A DNA stretch of 10,839 bases, from contig CALKVR010000734.1 in NCBI GenBank assembly GCA_938004815.1, positions 1 through 10,839 on the forward strand. The letters are read 5' to 3'. The position numbers and the translations under genes were made by a program. Of this stretch, positions 1-6,849 are shown one piece after another (positions within the stretch are counted from its first letter, which is position 1; the number at the start of each line of letters is the position of its first letter). Source of the stretch: an uncultured Polyangiaceae bacterium. GTDB lineage: Bacteria; Myxococcota_A; Polyangia; Polyangiales; Polyangiaceae. The notes below the pieces were generated by a model, which was not told the DNA's origin, searched no databases, and worked only from the letters and a program-made list of their open reading frames with translations.

Positions 1-39
1 GACGAAGCGTCCCGCGCCGCCCGCATCGACGAGCGCCAT
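1..39 (-). CDS. Possible 5' end of a divergent gene (partial)
   Basis: An ATG on the minus strand at 39-37 opens a frame that reads MALVDAGGAGRFV and leaves the window at base 1. A GGTGGAG ribosome-binding-site-like sequence (minus strand, positions 56-50) lies 10 nt upstream. The same frame has a stop at 141-139, and apart from an adjacent TTG at 42-40 there is no other start codon between, so the ATG is the natural start if the gene is real. Only 13 codons are visible, so no function can be named. It would be divergent to the lipoprotein gene at 116, with about 76 bp between the two starts. Confidence 0.35.
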   Translation of the reverse strand, partial: MALVDAGGAGRFV

Positions 40-81
40 CAAGCCCGATCTCCACCCGAGCCCGTACGCCAGCTCGCCCCC

Positions 82-106
82 ATCGAAGTGAGCCGATCGA
101 AGTGAG
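82..106. repeat. Two tandem copies of an 11-bp direct repeat
   Basis: The sequence ATCGAAGTGAG occurs at 82-92 and again at 96-106, a period of 14 bp. It lies just before the lipoprotein start at 116, between two divergent genes. The second copy supplies the GTGAGG (102-107) that serves as the Shine-Dalgarno sequence for the ATG at 116. It could be a regulatory direct repeat or a small local duplication; two copies alone cannot distinguish these. Confidence 0.4.
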
Positions 107-115
107 GCCGTCGAG

Positions 116-1240
116 ATGAGAGTGCGCGGCGGGAGCTGCTACGTTCCTCCACGCGTGAGAACGCGTGCAAAGAGCGCCGCTCTCTGGCTCCTCGTCGCCG
201 CGGGCTGCACGGCGTTCGAGGGCCTCGAGCCAGGCGGCGTCGCGCCGCCGGCGGGCGGGGGCGGCGCGGGGGGCGAGGCGCCCGACGCGCCGCGCAGCCT
301 GCTCCCCGTCTACGACGCCGCCAACCTCTGCTCTCTCGTCTTTCGCTGCCCGACCCTCGGCGGCTCGATCCTGCTCTCCACCGGGCTGCCCCTCGTCGCG
401 ACCGACGCCGACGCGCGGCCCGCCGTCTGGAACTACTCGGCGTGCATCGATTGGCTCACCGCGCCTCTCGAGAGCGGGCGCGCCGGCTTCGAAGAGCTGC
501 GCGACGCGATCCTCCGCATCGCGCCCGCGACGACGTGCGACGACGCCGGTTCACTGCTGGCCTTCGACGTGGCCGAGGACGCGGCGGCGGTGTGCGATGG
601 GTCGGGCGGCGGCGGCTCGGGCGGCGGCTCGGGGGGCGGCCCCGAGGGGGCGTGCACCGGGCCGGGCGCGGTCAGCTGCCCCATCGGGATCACCAGCCAA
701 TGCGACGACGACGTCTTCGGCGTGAGCAGCGAGTGCAAGGTCTCGGCCGAGGGCGCCGTCCGCTGCGCGCTCGATGCGGCGTGCACGACCCCCGGCGTGA
801 CGTGCGACGGCGCGTTCGTCGTCGACTGCTCCGCGAGCGGCCTCAAGACAGCGCTGTCATGCGAGCGTTACGGCCTCTCGTGTCAGAGCGGCGCGGGCTG
901 CGTGACCCCGAGCGGCCCCGTGGCCTGCGACGCGTTGGGGCAGCAAGCCTGCGGGGTGGGGCAGCGCGCGCAGGCGTGCGCGGTCGGGTACCCCTCGAGC
1001 CTACGCATGGCCGAAGTCGACTGCTCGGCCATGGCCATGTCGTGCCGCGCAGAGGGCAACACCGCGCGGTGCGCGCCCGCGGGATGCTCGCCTTACGAGA
1101 CGGGCGCGAACCGCTGCGACGGCCCGACGACGGCCGTCGTCTGCGTGCAGGGTGAATCGATCACGATCGACTGCGCCCTCTTGGGCAAGGTCTGTCTGCC
1201 GGAGAGCATGGATGGCTCCCAGAGCGCACACTGCGGCTAG
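116..1240 (+). CDS. Cys-rich secreted lipoprotein, function unknown
   Basis: A 374-residue exported protein. A basic start and a hydrophobic stretch (about residues 20-30) end in AAGC, so Cys31 is the likely lipidated residue. The start ATG has GTGAGG 8 nt upstream. A GTG at 155 would give a shorter, more typical signal peptide but has no well-spaced ribosome site. Residues 60-160 form an N-terminal module with Cys at 72, 78, 110, 141 and 160 and a recognisable CSLVFRCP...YSACIDWL pattern. A Gly/Ser linker follows (about 161-178). The C-terminal half (180-374) carries 23 cysteines in loosely repeated units containing CDG and DC motifs, which suggests small disulfide-linked modules. Such proteins are common on myxobacterial cell surfaces, but I do not recognise a family with a known role. 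It is the first of five co-directional genes; the next begins about 17 bp downstream. Confidence 0.85.
   Translation: MRVRGGSCYVPPRVRTRAKSAALWLLVAAGCTAFEGLEPGGVAPPAGGGGAGGEAPDAPRSLLPVYDAANLCSLVFRCPTLGGSILLSTGLPLVATDADARPAVWNYSACIDWLTAPLESGRAGFEELRDAILRIAPATTCDDAGSLLAFDVAEDAAAVCDGSGGGGSGGGSGGGPEGACTGPGAVSCPIGITSQCDDDVFGVSSECKVSAEGAVRCALDAACTTPGVTCDGAFVVDCSASGLKTALSCERYGLSCQSGAGCVTPSGPVACDALGQQACGVGQRAQACAVGYPSSLRMAEVDCSAMAMSCRAEGNTARCAPAGCSPYETGANRCDGPTTAVVCVQGESITIDCALLGKVCLPESMDGSQSAHCG
601..646 (+). repeat. Gly/Ser-coding low-complexity tract
   Basis: Reiterated GGC/TCG/GGG codons encode a linker of the form SGGGGSGGGSGGGPEG (about residues 163-178 of the Cys-rich lipoprotein). It separates the N-terminal module from the Cys-repeat half. 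Such tracts can vary in length by slippage. Confidence 0.6.
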
Positions 1241-1257
1241 GCACATTGGGGGCTAAC

Positions 1258-2100
1258 ATGCTTTTGACCGTGACCCCGCCTCGTGTGTCCATTCGGTCGA
1301 TGCGGATCCTCGCGGCGACCCTCCTCCTCGGGTGCGGGCTCGACCCCGAAGGTGGGCTGCTATCGGCCGAGGCCAAGCTGATCGTGAACGATCACGAGGA
1401 CAGCGCGGAGGTGCTGGGCGTCGGCGTCACCATCGCCGCGGCGCCGGCGCTCGTCCTGACGCCGGCCACTGTCACTCTCGCCGATGCGGTCGCGGCCCAG
1501 ACCAACCTGGAGATCTCGGCCCAGCCGCCCGGCTGCCTCGCGGTCGAGACCGAGGGCAACCGCGTGACCTACACGATCGATCGGTGTACCGGCCCTTGGG
1601 GCCGCGTCGAGGTGAGCGGCGTGGCGGTGGCGACGTTCTCGCCCGGCTCGGAGACGGGGGCGTTCGTCGTCGACGCTTCGTCCGACGGGCTCACCATCAA
1701 CGGGGTATCGGCGGCCTACGCCGCCACCGCCGAGATCCGCGTGGCGAGCGGCGCCCGCACGGTCGACTGGCAGGGGGCGTTCTCGGGCAGCACCGCCGAC
1801 GGGCGTCCGGTGGACCACGAAGCCGACGTCCGCCTGGTGCTCTTCGACGACGGCGCGGCCTCGCTCGAAGGGCAGAGCTCGACCAAGGTGGGCATCCGCA
1901 GCCTCGAGGTCGACATCCCCGAGCTGATGCGGCGCGGCCCCCCGGGGACGTGCGCCGAGGGTACCGTCATCCTCGAGCGCAAGCTCGGTTCGCTGACGGT
2001 CACGCTGACGTTCGATGGAACGAACGAGTACGTCGCCAAGACGAGCCGCGGCGGGCGCGGGACGTTCGAGCTCCCGTGCACGCCCGCGGGGGCCGAGTGA
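1258..2100 (+). CDS. Lipoprotein, function unknown, coupled to ECF sigma
   Basis: A protein of about 280 residues. The chosen ATG at 1258 has GGGGG at 1248-1252, 5 nt upstream. A TTG at 1246 and an ATG at 1300 are alternative starts; the latter would leave a very short signal peptide. The hydrophobic segment ends in LLLGC, so Cys26 is the likely lipidation site. The mature part is rich in Val, Thr and Gly with alternating hydrophobics, as in a beta-sandwich. Cysteines at 93, 110, 232 and 274 could form two disulfides. I do not recognise the family. The last base of its final Glu codon and its stop overlap the GTG start of the sigma-factor gene (GTGA), so the two are probably translationally coupled. 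A role as envelope sensor or as target of the sigma factor is possible, but that is inference. Confidence 0.75.
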   Translation: MLLTVTPPRVSIRSMRILAATLLLGCGLDPEGGLLSAEAKLIVNDHEDSAEVLGVGVTIAAAPALVLTPATVTLADAVAAQTNLEISAQPPGCLAVETEGNRVTYTIDRCTGPWGRVEVSGVAVATFSPGSETGAFVVDASSDGLTINGVSAAYAATAEIRVASGARTVDWQGAFSGSTADGRPVDHEADVRLVLFDDGAASLEGQSSTKVGIRSLEVDIPELMRRGPPGTCAEGTVILERKLGSLTVTLTFDGTNEYVAKTSRGGRGTFELPCTPAGAE

Positions 2101-2618
2101 CCGAAGAGGAGCTCGTCGCACGCGCGCGCGGAGGTGATCGGGCAGCCCAAGACGATCTCGCGCGCCGGCATCTGCCGCTCGTCGTGCGCCTGGTTCGCCG
2201 CTACGTGCCGCCGGCGGATGCCGAGGACGTCGCGCAGCGCGCGATCTTGCGCGCGTTCGATCGGCTCGAGGGGTTCCGGGGCGAGTCGAGCTTTCGCTCG
2301 TGGCTGCATCGCATCGCGGTGAACGTCGCGCTCAACCACGTGCGCGACCGCAAGCGTGAGGTGCCCACCATCGTCGATGAGGCGGATCTCATCACGAACA
2401 CGTTGGGTACGGCTCGCCTGGTCGCGCGTGAAGCCAAAGCGAAGCTCTTGCTCGCCCTGGAAGATCTGCCACCCAAGCAGCGACAGAGCGTGGAGCTCCG
2501 CCTCTTTCGCGATCTGAGCTTCGCCGAAGTCGCGACAGAGATGGGGACATCGGAAGAATCCGCGAAAGCGAACTTTCACCACGCGATGAAGCGGCTGCGC
2601 ACGCACCTCGACAGCTGA
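2097..2618 (+). CDS. RNA polymerase sigma factor, ECF family
   Basis: A 173-residue sigma-70-family factor of the extracytoplasmic-function (group 4) type, which directs RNA polymerase to a stress or envelope regulon. Region 2 spans about residues 24-88 and includes the DAEDVAQRAILRAFDRL core-binding helix and the FRSWLHRIAVNVALNHVRDRKR segment that recognises the -10 element. Region 4 spans about 115-170 (LPPKQRQSVELRLFRDLSF, then SAKANFHHAMKRLR) and recognises the -35 element. The two are joined by a short linker, as usual in ECF factors. The GTG start overlaps the upstream lipoprotein stop by 4 bp, and EEEL at the N-terminus fits ECF starts. No zinc-finger or membrane anti-sigma gene follows, so control may come from the lipoprotein, from expression level or from a distant partner. 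Its target promoters are not identifiable here. Confidence 0.93.
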   Translation: MTEEELVARARGGDRAAQDDLARRHLPLVVRLVRRYVPPADAEDVAQRAILRAFDRLEGFRGESSFRSWLHRIAVNVALNHVRDRKREVPTIVDEADLITNTLGTARLVAREAKAKLLLALEDLPPKQRQSVELRLFRDLSFAEVATEMGTSEESAKANFHHAMKRLRTHLDS

Positions 2619-2636
2619 GCCGCGTGATTCGCGGTT
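2618..2636 (+). terminator. Small stem-loop after the sigma-factor stop
   Basis: The arms AGCCGCG (2618-2624) and CGCGGTT (2630-2636) can pair as 7 bp, including one G-U, around the loop TGATT. There is no T-run, so it is at best a weak terminator or a processing or stability element between the sigma and hydrolase genes. Confidence 0.25.
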
Positions 2637-2654
2637 GGCCCGAGGTTTGCGCCG

Positions 2655-2681
2655 TTGACGAAGATCGGTCGCGCCGATACG
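2655..2681 (+). promoter_or_regulatory. Weak candidate promoter before hydrolase gene
   Basis: TTGACG (2655-2660) matches a sigma-70 -35 box at 5 of 6 bases. GATACG (2676-2681) is a poor -10 with a short 15-bp spacer. Transcription from it would begin only a few bases before the ATG at 2690, giving an almost leaderless message. That would agree with the absence of a Shine-Dalgarno sequence there. The whole gap (2619-2689) is 71 bp. Confidence 0.2.
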
Positions 2682-2689
2682 CACACTTG

Positions 2690-3745
2690 ATGTCCGCGGC
2701 GAGCCCTCCAAGTCGGCGCACGCGGGGGGCGCGCCTCAAGCTCGTCGCGCTGATCGGCGCGATAGCGCTGGGCCTGGGCCTGGTTACGAGCACCTCGGCG
2801 ATGCCGTCGTTCGAGAGCCTCCTGGGCCGCGTCCGGGGCGCTTTCCACAAGAGCGCGGGCGCGGCCCAGAACGCGCGCGTCGCGAGCGAGCCGGCGCCGC
2901 TTGCCAAGCCGACCGCGACCGAGCCTGTCGCCAAGGTAAAGAAAGGTCGGAACACCGTCTCCTGGGGTGTGATGATGGTGCCCGAGGCATTCGAGCCTGG
3001 GCCCGACGGCAGCTACGACCTCATCATCCACTTCAACGGGAACGTCGATCTCACCCTCGAGGGGCTCGACCGGCTCGACATCAACGCCGTCTACGTCGTC
3101 ATCAACCTCGGCATCGGCTCGAGCGTGTACGAGCAGACGTTCGCGGGCCCGAGCTCGATTCAGACGCTCCTCGACCGCGTGCCGGCCGAGCTGAAAAAGC
3201 GCGGCCTCCCGAACCCGCGGCTGGGCCGCCTCGCGCTCACCGCGTGGAGCGCGGGCTACGGCGCCATCATGCAGATCATCGCGCAGCCCAAGTTCGCCGA
3301 GCAGGTCGACAGCATCGTCCTGCTCGACGGGCTCCACACGTCGCTCAAGAAAAACAGCCTCGAAGCCGACCCGCTCATGCTCCAGAACATCACCGCGTTC
3401 GCCAAGGCCGCGGTCCGGGGCGAGCGTCTCTTGACGATCACCCATTCGAACGTCGAGCCGATCGGCTACGCGAGCGTGAAAGCCTCGACCGATCTCATCC
3501 TGGGCGATCTGGCGCTCGAGCGCAGCCCCGCGAGCGGCGCGACGATCATCCCCGACATGGCCTCGGTCAAGGGCGTGCTCCCGCGCGACGAGATGGTCGC
3601 GCTCGTACCGGTCAGCACCGTCGACGCCGGCGCATTCCACGTGCGGGGCTACAAGGGCAACGAGCCCACGCACCACATCTCGCATCTCTTGCAGGCGTCC
3701 GAGATCGCCTTCCCCACCCTCGCCGCGCGCTGGAAGAAGCGGTAG
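2690..3745 (+). CDS. Membrane-anchored alpha/beta-hydrolase-like protein
   Basis: A 351-residue protein. The ATG at 2690 precedes a basic stretch (SRRTRGARLK) and a hydrophobic segment at about 17-37, which is either a signal anchor or a signal peptide ending near STSA. Residues 38-85 are an Ala/Pro-rich linker. The rest reads as an alpha/beta hydrolase: LIIHFNGN (111-118) resembles the HxxG oxyanion strand, and AWSAGYG (185-191) is the nucleophile elbow with Ser187. In the elbow the first Gly of GxSxG is Ala. LLDGLH (211-216, Asp213) follows a later strand, and a His cluster (328, 329, 332) could supply the catalytic His. The substrate cannot be inferred; it could be an esterase, lipase or peptidase acting in the periplasm. 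It lies downstream of the ECF sigma gene and 26 bp upstream of the DoxX gene. A GTG at 2624 would extend it but spoils the signal segment. Confidence 0.75.
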   Translation: MSAASPPSRRTRGARLKLVALIGAIALGLGLVTSTSAMPSFESLLGRVRGAFHKSAGAAQNARVASEPAPLAKPTATEPVAKVKKGRNTVSWGVMMVPEAFEPGPDGSYDLIIHFNGNVDLTLEGLDRLDINAVYVVINLGIGSSVYEQTFAGPSSIQTLLDRVPAELKKRGLPNPRLGRLALTAWSAGYGAIMQIIAQPKFAEQVDSIVLLDGLHTSLKKNSLEADPLMLQNITAFAKAAVRGERLLTITHSNVEPIGYASVKASTDLILGDLALERSPASGATIIPDMASVKGVLPRDEMVALVPVSTVDAGAFHVRGYKGNEPTHHISHLLQASEIAFPTLAARWKKR

Positions 3746-3771
3746 CGCTGCGCCCCGTCGCGCGGTAGAGC

Positions 3772-4200
3772 GTGGGCGTGAAATGGCTCTTCCGTCGTTC
3801 GCCCTTCCTGGATGACGTCGCGCTCCTGGCCGTCCGCTTCGCCTCGGGCGGCCTGCTCGTCTTGCACGGCCTTTCGAAGATCCGGAACGGCACCGACGCG
3901 TTCGCGGCGAACCTCGCCCAGAAGGGCCTGCCTCTCCCGACGTTGATGGCCTACCTCGCGACGGCGAGCGAGCTCATCGGCGGCGCGCTGATCGTGGTCG
4001 GGCTCCTCACGCGGCCAGCGGCGGCGAGCCTCTTCGTCACGATGACGGTCGCTTGGGCGACGACCCACGCGCACCAAGCCAAGCTGGCCGGCACCGGCGG
4101 GGGCGTGCCGTTCGAGTTCCCGTTCTTTCTCTCGGTCGTCTTCTTTGCGCTCACCCTCTCGGGCGGCGGCCGCTTCGCCCTCGATCGGCGTCTCGGGTAG
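3772..4200 (+). CDS. DoxX family membrane protein
   Basis: A 142-residue integral membrane protein with four hydrophobic segments at about 15-34, 57-79, 83-100 and 115-131. The motif RFASGGLLVLHGLSKI near the N-terminus and the ATASELIGGALIVVGLLTR segment in the middle are typical of the DoxX/DoxD-like family. Family members have been linked to thiosulfate or thiol metabolism and redox stress, but most are uncharacterised, so the role here is unknown. The start is GTG at 3772; a second in-frame GTG at 3778 is equally possible, and neither has a strong ribosome site. The length is normal for the family. It ends the + strand gene run, and its last 50 bp overlap the 3' end of the opposing ATPase gene. 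Confidence 0.85.
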   Translation: MGVKWLFRRSPFLDDVALLAVRFASGGLLVLHGLSKIRNGTDAFAANLAQKGLPLPTLMAYLATASELIGGALIVVGLLTRPAAASLFVTMTVAWATTHAHQAKLAGTGGGVPFEFPFFLSVVFFALTLSGGGRFALDRRLG

Positions 4201-6736
4201 CGAACACGCCCTCGGGCGGCGCGCCGCGGAGGCTCCGCACCGACGGGTCGAAGCCGTAACCGGCCGGGGTTCGGAGCAGCAAGCCCGCGAGGCCATGATC
4301 GCGGAGCCACCCGATCGCGGCGTAGACCCGGGCCCGCGCGACCTTCGGCTCGAGGTCTTCGCCAGGGTACGCGGCCGCGAACAGGCGCTCGGCGTCGACG
4401 CCGTCGTGAGGGTCGCCGAGATGGCACGAGACGAGCGCAGCGAGCACGCGCTGCGCGGCGACGTTCGATGTGCCATCCACCCAGCCCGCCGCGGGCGGCC
4501 GGAAGGCCCGCGCGTCGTCGCTGACGACGAGCGCGCCCGGATCGAGCGACTCCTCGGTGGGCGGAGGCGCGACCACGGCCGCGAGGATGCGAAGGAGCGT
4601 GCGGGCGTCGTCGGAGCCCGCGGCGAGCTCGGTCGGCTGCGCCGAAAGCGCGTCTACGGCGGCGTGGTCGCCGCCGGCCCACGCCACGAATCCACGCGCG
4701 ACCCGCACCACCCCCGGCCCGATGGGGTCGGCTGCCTCAGCAAACATGACATCTGCGTCATCGATGAGCCGCGCCCCGTCGTCGCGCCGACCGCCGATCG
4801 TCCACGTCACCCCCAGGCGCACCATCGCGAGCGCCTCGCTTCGGGTCTCGCCCACGAGCCGCAGGGCCTCGACGGCGCGCTCGTGGTCGGCGAGCGCCCC
4901 GTCTCGGTCGCCGCGCTCGAGCCGGACGAGGCCGCGATTGCTCCACGTGATGGCGATCAGACGTTGATCGCGGGCCTGCTCCAGGAGGGCCAGCGCCTTG
5001 TCGTAACGCTCGAGCGCGCCGTCGAGCTGGCCTTGCTCCTGATCGAGCACGGCGAGGTTCGCCCACATGATGCCTTCGATGCGCGCATCGCCGACCGCTG
5101 CCGCGAGCTCGACCGATCGCTCGTAGCTGCGGCGAGCGGCGTCAGCGCGGCCCTCGTCGTGGTGGAGCGCGCCCAGGTTGCCGGAGACCCGCGCCATCGT
5201 CCGCTGATCTCGCGCCGCGCGCCCATCGCCGAGCGCGGTCATGTACGCGCTCCGCGCGCCCTCCCAATCACGGCTCGCGTGAAGCACGACGCCGAGGTCG
5301 AGCAAGAGCTCGGCCCGCGCGTCCTCCTCGCGCGCGGGCAGACCGGTGAGCGCGGCCCGCAGCTTCTCGGCCGCTTCGTCCAGCTCGCCCAGCGCAGCCA
5401 ACGCCTGGCCGAGCCGCCCGGTGGCGCGCGCCGCGCTCACCGCGGCCGGAGGGGCGGTAGCCATCGCGAGGCACGCGCGGCGCCAGAGGTCGAGCCGCGT
5501 CTTCGCCGACGATCGGGTCGCGAGCACAGCGTCCGCGGCCAGCAGGATCTCGATCGCCTCCGTCGATGCGTCCAGACCGTCGACGGCGCGTGCGAGGGCC
5601 CGCCCGTGGACCTCGAGGAGGCTGTCGAGCTCGCGCGCGAGCGCCTCGCGCGCGTGGATGTCACCCGTCCGATCGACGCGGGCCGCGAGCTCGCGGGCGC
5701 GCTCGATGAACCACGCGTCGTGGCGGGCGACGAGCGCGGCTTGCCGAGCCGCGTCGGCGCCGAGCTCTTCGAGGACGAACTCGCGGACGACGTCGAAGAG
5801 CGCGTACCGCGGCGCCCCCGCCTCGTCGCTCTTCACGTAAAGGAGCGACTTCTCACGCAATGCGCGCACGAGCTCGGCGCGCTCGTGCGCCGGCTCGACG
5901 TCGAGCACCTGCTCGGCCGCCGCGAGCGAGAACGCACCGCGAAAGACGGCGCAGCCGAGGAGCGCGTCGCGCTCGGGTGGCGCGAGCAGATCCCAAGACC
6001 ACGCGATCGCGCCGCGCATCGTGGTGCGTGACGCCGCCGCGCCGGCGGCGGCAGCGCGCAGGAGGCGGCGCGGCACATGCGACGCGGACGACGGTGGGCT
6101 CGCGTCGTCGACGGCGGCAGCGCAGAGCTCGATCGCGAGCGGGATGCCGTCCAGGCGTCGCAGCATCCGCGCCACGTCGTCCGCCGTTCCCGGGCTCCGG
6201 TCGCTGCCCGCGAGCCGATCGGCGAAGAGGCGGGCCGCGTCGGCCTCGCTGAGCGGGCCGAGCTCGAGCGTCGCTTCACCCGAGACGCGCAGCCGCTCCC
6301 GCGACGTGACGACGACCCGGAGCTCGGGCGCCGCCTCGACGAGCGGCGAGACGATCTCTCCCGCGAGGTCGGCGAGGTGCTCGAAGCCGTCGAGCAAGAG
6401 GATGCGGGGCCCGAGCCGCGCGAGGAGCCTGCCCGTGCGCCGGGCGAGGTCCGAGCCCGTTCTCGCCGAGACCGGCGCGACCCCGAGCGCACGCGCGATC
6501 GCGGCCAGGACCCCCTCGACCCCGGTCACCTCCGCGAGCGACACGGTATGGCTGGGGAGCTCGGCGCCGCGAACGTACTCGGCGGCGAGGCGGGTCTTTC
6601 CCATGCCCCCCGCTCCCCAGACCGTCACCACCCGCGAGGCGCCGACGAGCTCGCCGAGCGCGTCGAGCTCTCGCTCGCGGGCGACGAAGGCCATGCCGCT
6701 CGGTTGCATCGGGCATCCGATAGCGCCCCGGGCCAT
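4151..6736 (-). CDS. STAND ATPase/TPR transcriptional regulator (AfsR-like)
   Basis: An 861-residue cytoplasmic protein, probably a signal-responsive transcription regulator. An N-terminal NB-ARC/AAA-type NTPase has Walker A GAGGMGKT (41-48), Walker B RILLLDGFEHL (111-121), a sensor strand VVVTSRERL (141-149) and the conserved DGIPLAIEL (196-204). A helical or winged region follows to about 330. Residues about 440-670 are TPR-like helical repeats containing SNLGALHHDEGR-type and SNRGLVRLERGD-type units. At the C-terminus, about 742-830, RVLAALV, ARVYAAIGWLR and GYGFD fit an OmpR-like winged-helix DNA-binding domain. This order, with the DNA-binding domain last, is the reverse of Streptomyces SARP/AfsR proteins. 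The ATG at 6736 is used; Met10 (6709) or Met15 (6694), the latter just before the conserved FVARERELDAL, may be the true start. A tRNA-Leu gene lies 29 bp upstream on the same strand. Confidence 0.88.
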   Translation of the reverse strand: MARGAIGCPMQPSGMAFVARERELDALGELVGASRVVTVWGAGGMGKTRLAAEYVRGAELPSHTVSLAEVTGVEGVLAAIARALGVAPVSARTGSDLARRTGRLLARLGPRILLLDGFEHLADLAGEIVSPLVEAAPELRVVVTSRERLRVSGEATLELGPLSEADAARLFADRLAGSDRSPGTADDVARMLRRLDGIPLAIELCAAAVDDASPPSSASHVPRRLLRAAAAGAAASRTTMRGAIAWSWDLLAPPERDALLGCAVFRGAFSLAAAEQVLDVEPAHERAELVRALREKSLLYVKSDEAGAPRYALFDVVREFVLEELGADAARQAALVARHDAWFIERARELAARVDRTGDIHAREALARELDSLLEVHGRALARAVDGLDASTEAIEILLAADAVLATRSSAKTRLDLWRRACLAMATAPPAAVSAARATGRLGQALAALGELDEAAEKLRAALTGLPAREEDARAELLLDLGVVLHASRDWEGARSAYMTALGDGRAARDQRTMARVSGNLGALHHDEGRADAARRSYERSVELAAAVGDARIEGIMWANLAVLDQEQGQLDGALERYDKALALLEQARDQRLIAITWSNRGLVRLERGDRDGALADHERAVEALRLVGETRSEALAMVRLGVTWTIGGRRDDGARLIDDADVMFAEAADPIGPGVVRVARGFVAWAGGDHAAVDALSAQPTELAAGSDDARTLLRILAAVVAPPPTEESLDPGALVVSDDARAFRPPAAGWVDGTSNVAAQRVLAALVSCHLGDPHDGVDAERLFAAAYPGEDLEPKVARARVYAAIGWLRDHGLAGLLLRTPAGYGFDPSVRSLRGAPPEGVFATRDADRGRSGRRPRG

Positions 6737-6765
6737 GCGCTCAAACTGCGAACTTTACGTTTGGG

Positions 6766-6848
6766 TGGCTCCGCCGGGGCTCGAACCCGGACGCCCAAGT
6801 GGGCAGCGGATTTTAAATCCGCCGCGTCTGCCGTTCCGCCACAGAGCC
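6766..6848 (-). tRNA. tRNA-Leu (anticodon UAA)
   Basis: An 83-nt class II tRNA read on the minus strand. The acceptor stem pairs GGCTCTG with CGGAGCC (one U-G), with discriminator A. The D arm is GCG/CGC. The anticodon stem GCGGA/TCCGC closes the loop TTTAAAA with anticodon TAA. The variable arm (TGCCCACTTGGGCGT) is long and can pair GCCCA with TGGGC. The T arm is CCGGG-TTCGAGC-CCCGG. The 3' CCA is not encoded; CCC follows. The long variable arm and the anticodon make leucine certain. Confidence 0.97.
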
Positions 6849-6849
6849 T

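Noticed and set aside
1716..2711. A 331-codon minus-strand frame across the lipoprotein and sigma genes
   Set aside because: It spans two real + strand genes, one with unmistakable sigma motifs, and has no domain-like sequence itself.
2576..3685. A 369-codon minus-strand frame opposite the hydrolase gene
   Set aside because: Its composition is that of an antisense shadow; the + strand frame has a membrane segment and hydrolase motifs.
4207..4238. G+C-rich inverted repeats just after the DoxX stop, considered as a terminator
   Set aside because: They include a GCGGCGCGCCGC palindrome, but there is no T-run in either direction and the bases code for the C-terminus of the ATPase. Such short dyads are common by chance here.
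4145..6031. A 628-codon open frame on the + strand opposite the ATPase gene
   Set aside because: It mirrors the codon pattern of the ATPase on the other strand, is very rich in Arg, Ala and Glu, and shows no recognisable motif. The minus-strand frame has clear Walker motifs, TPRs and a winged helix. Long antisense frames are expected in DNA this G+C-rich.
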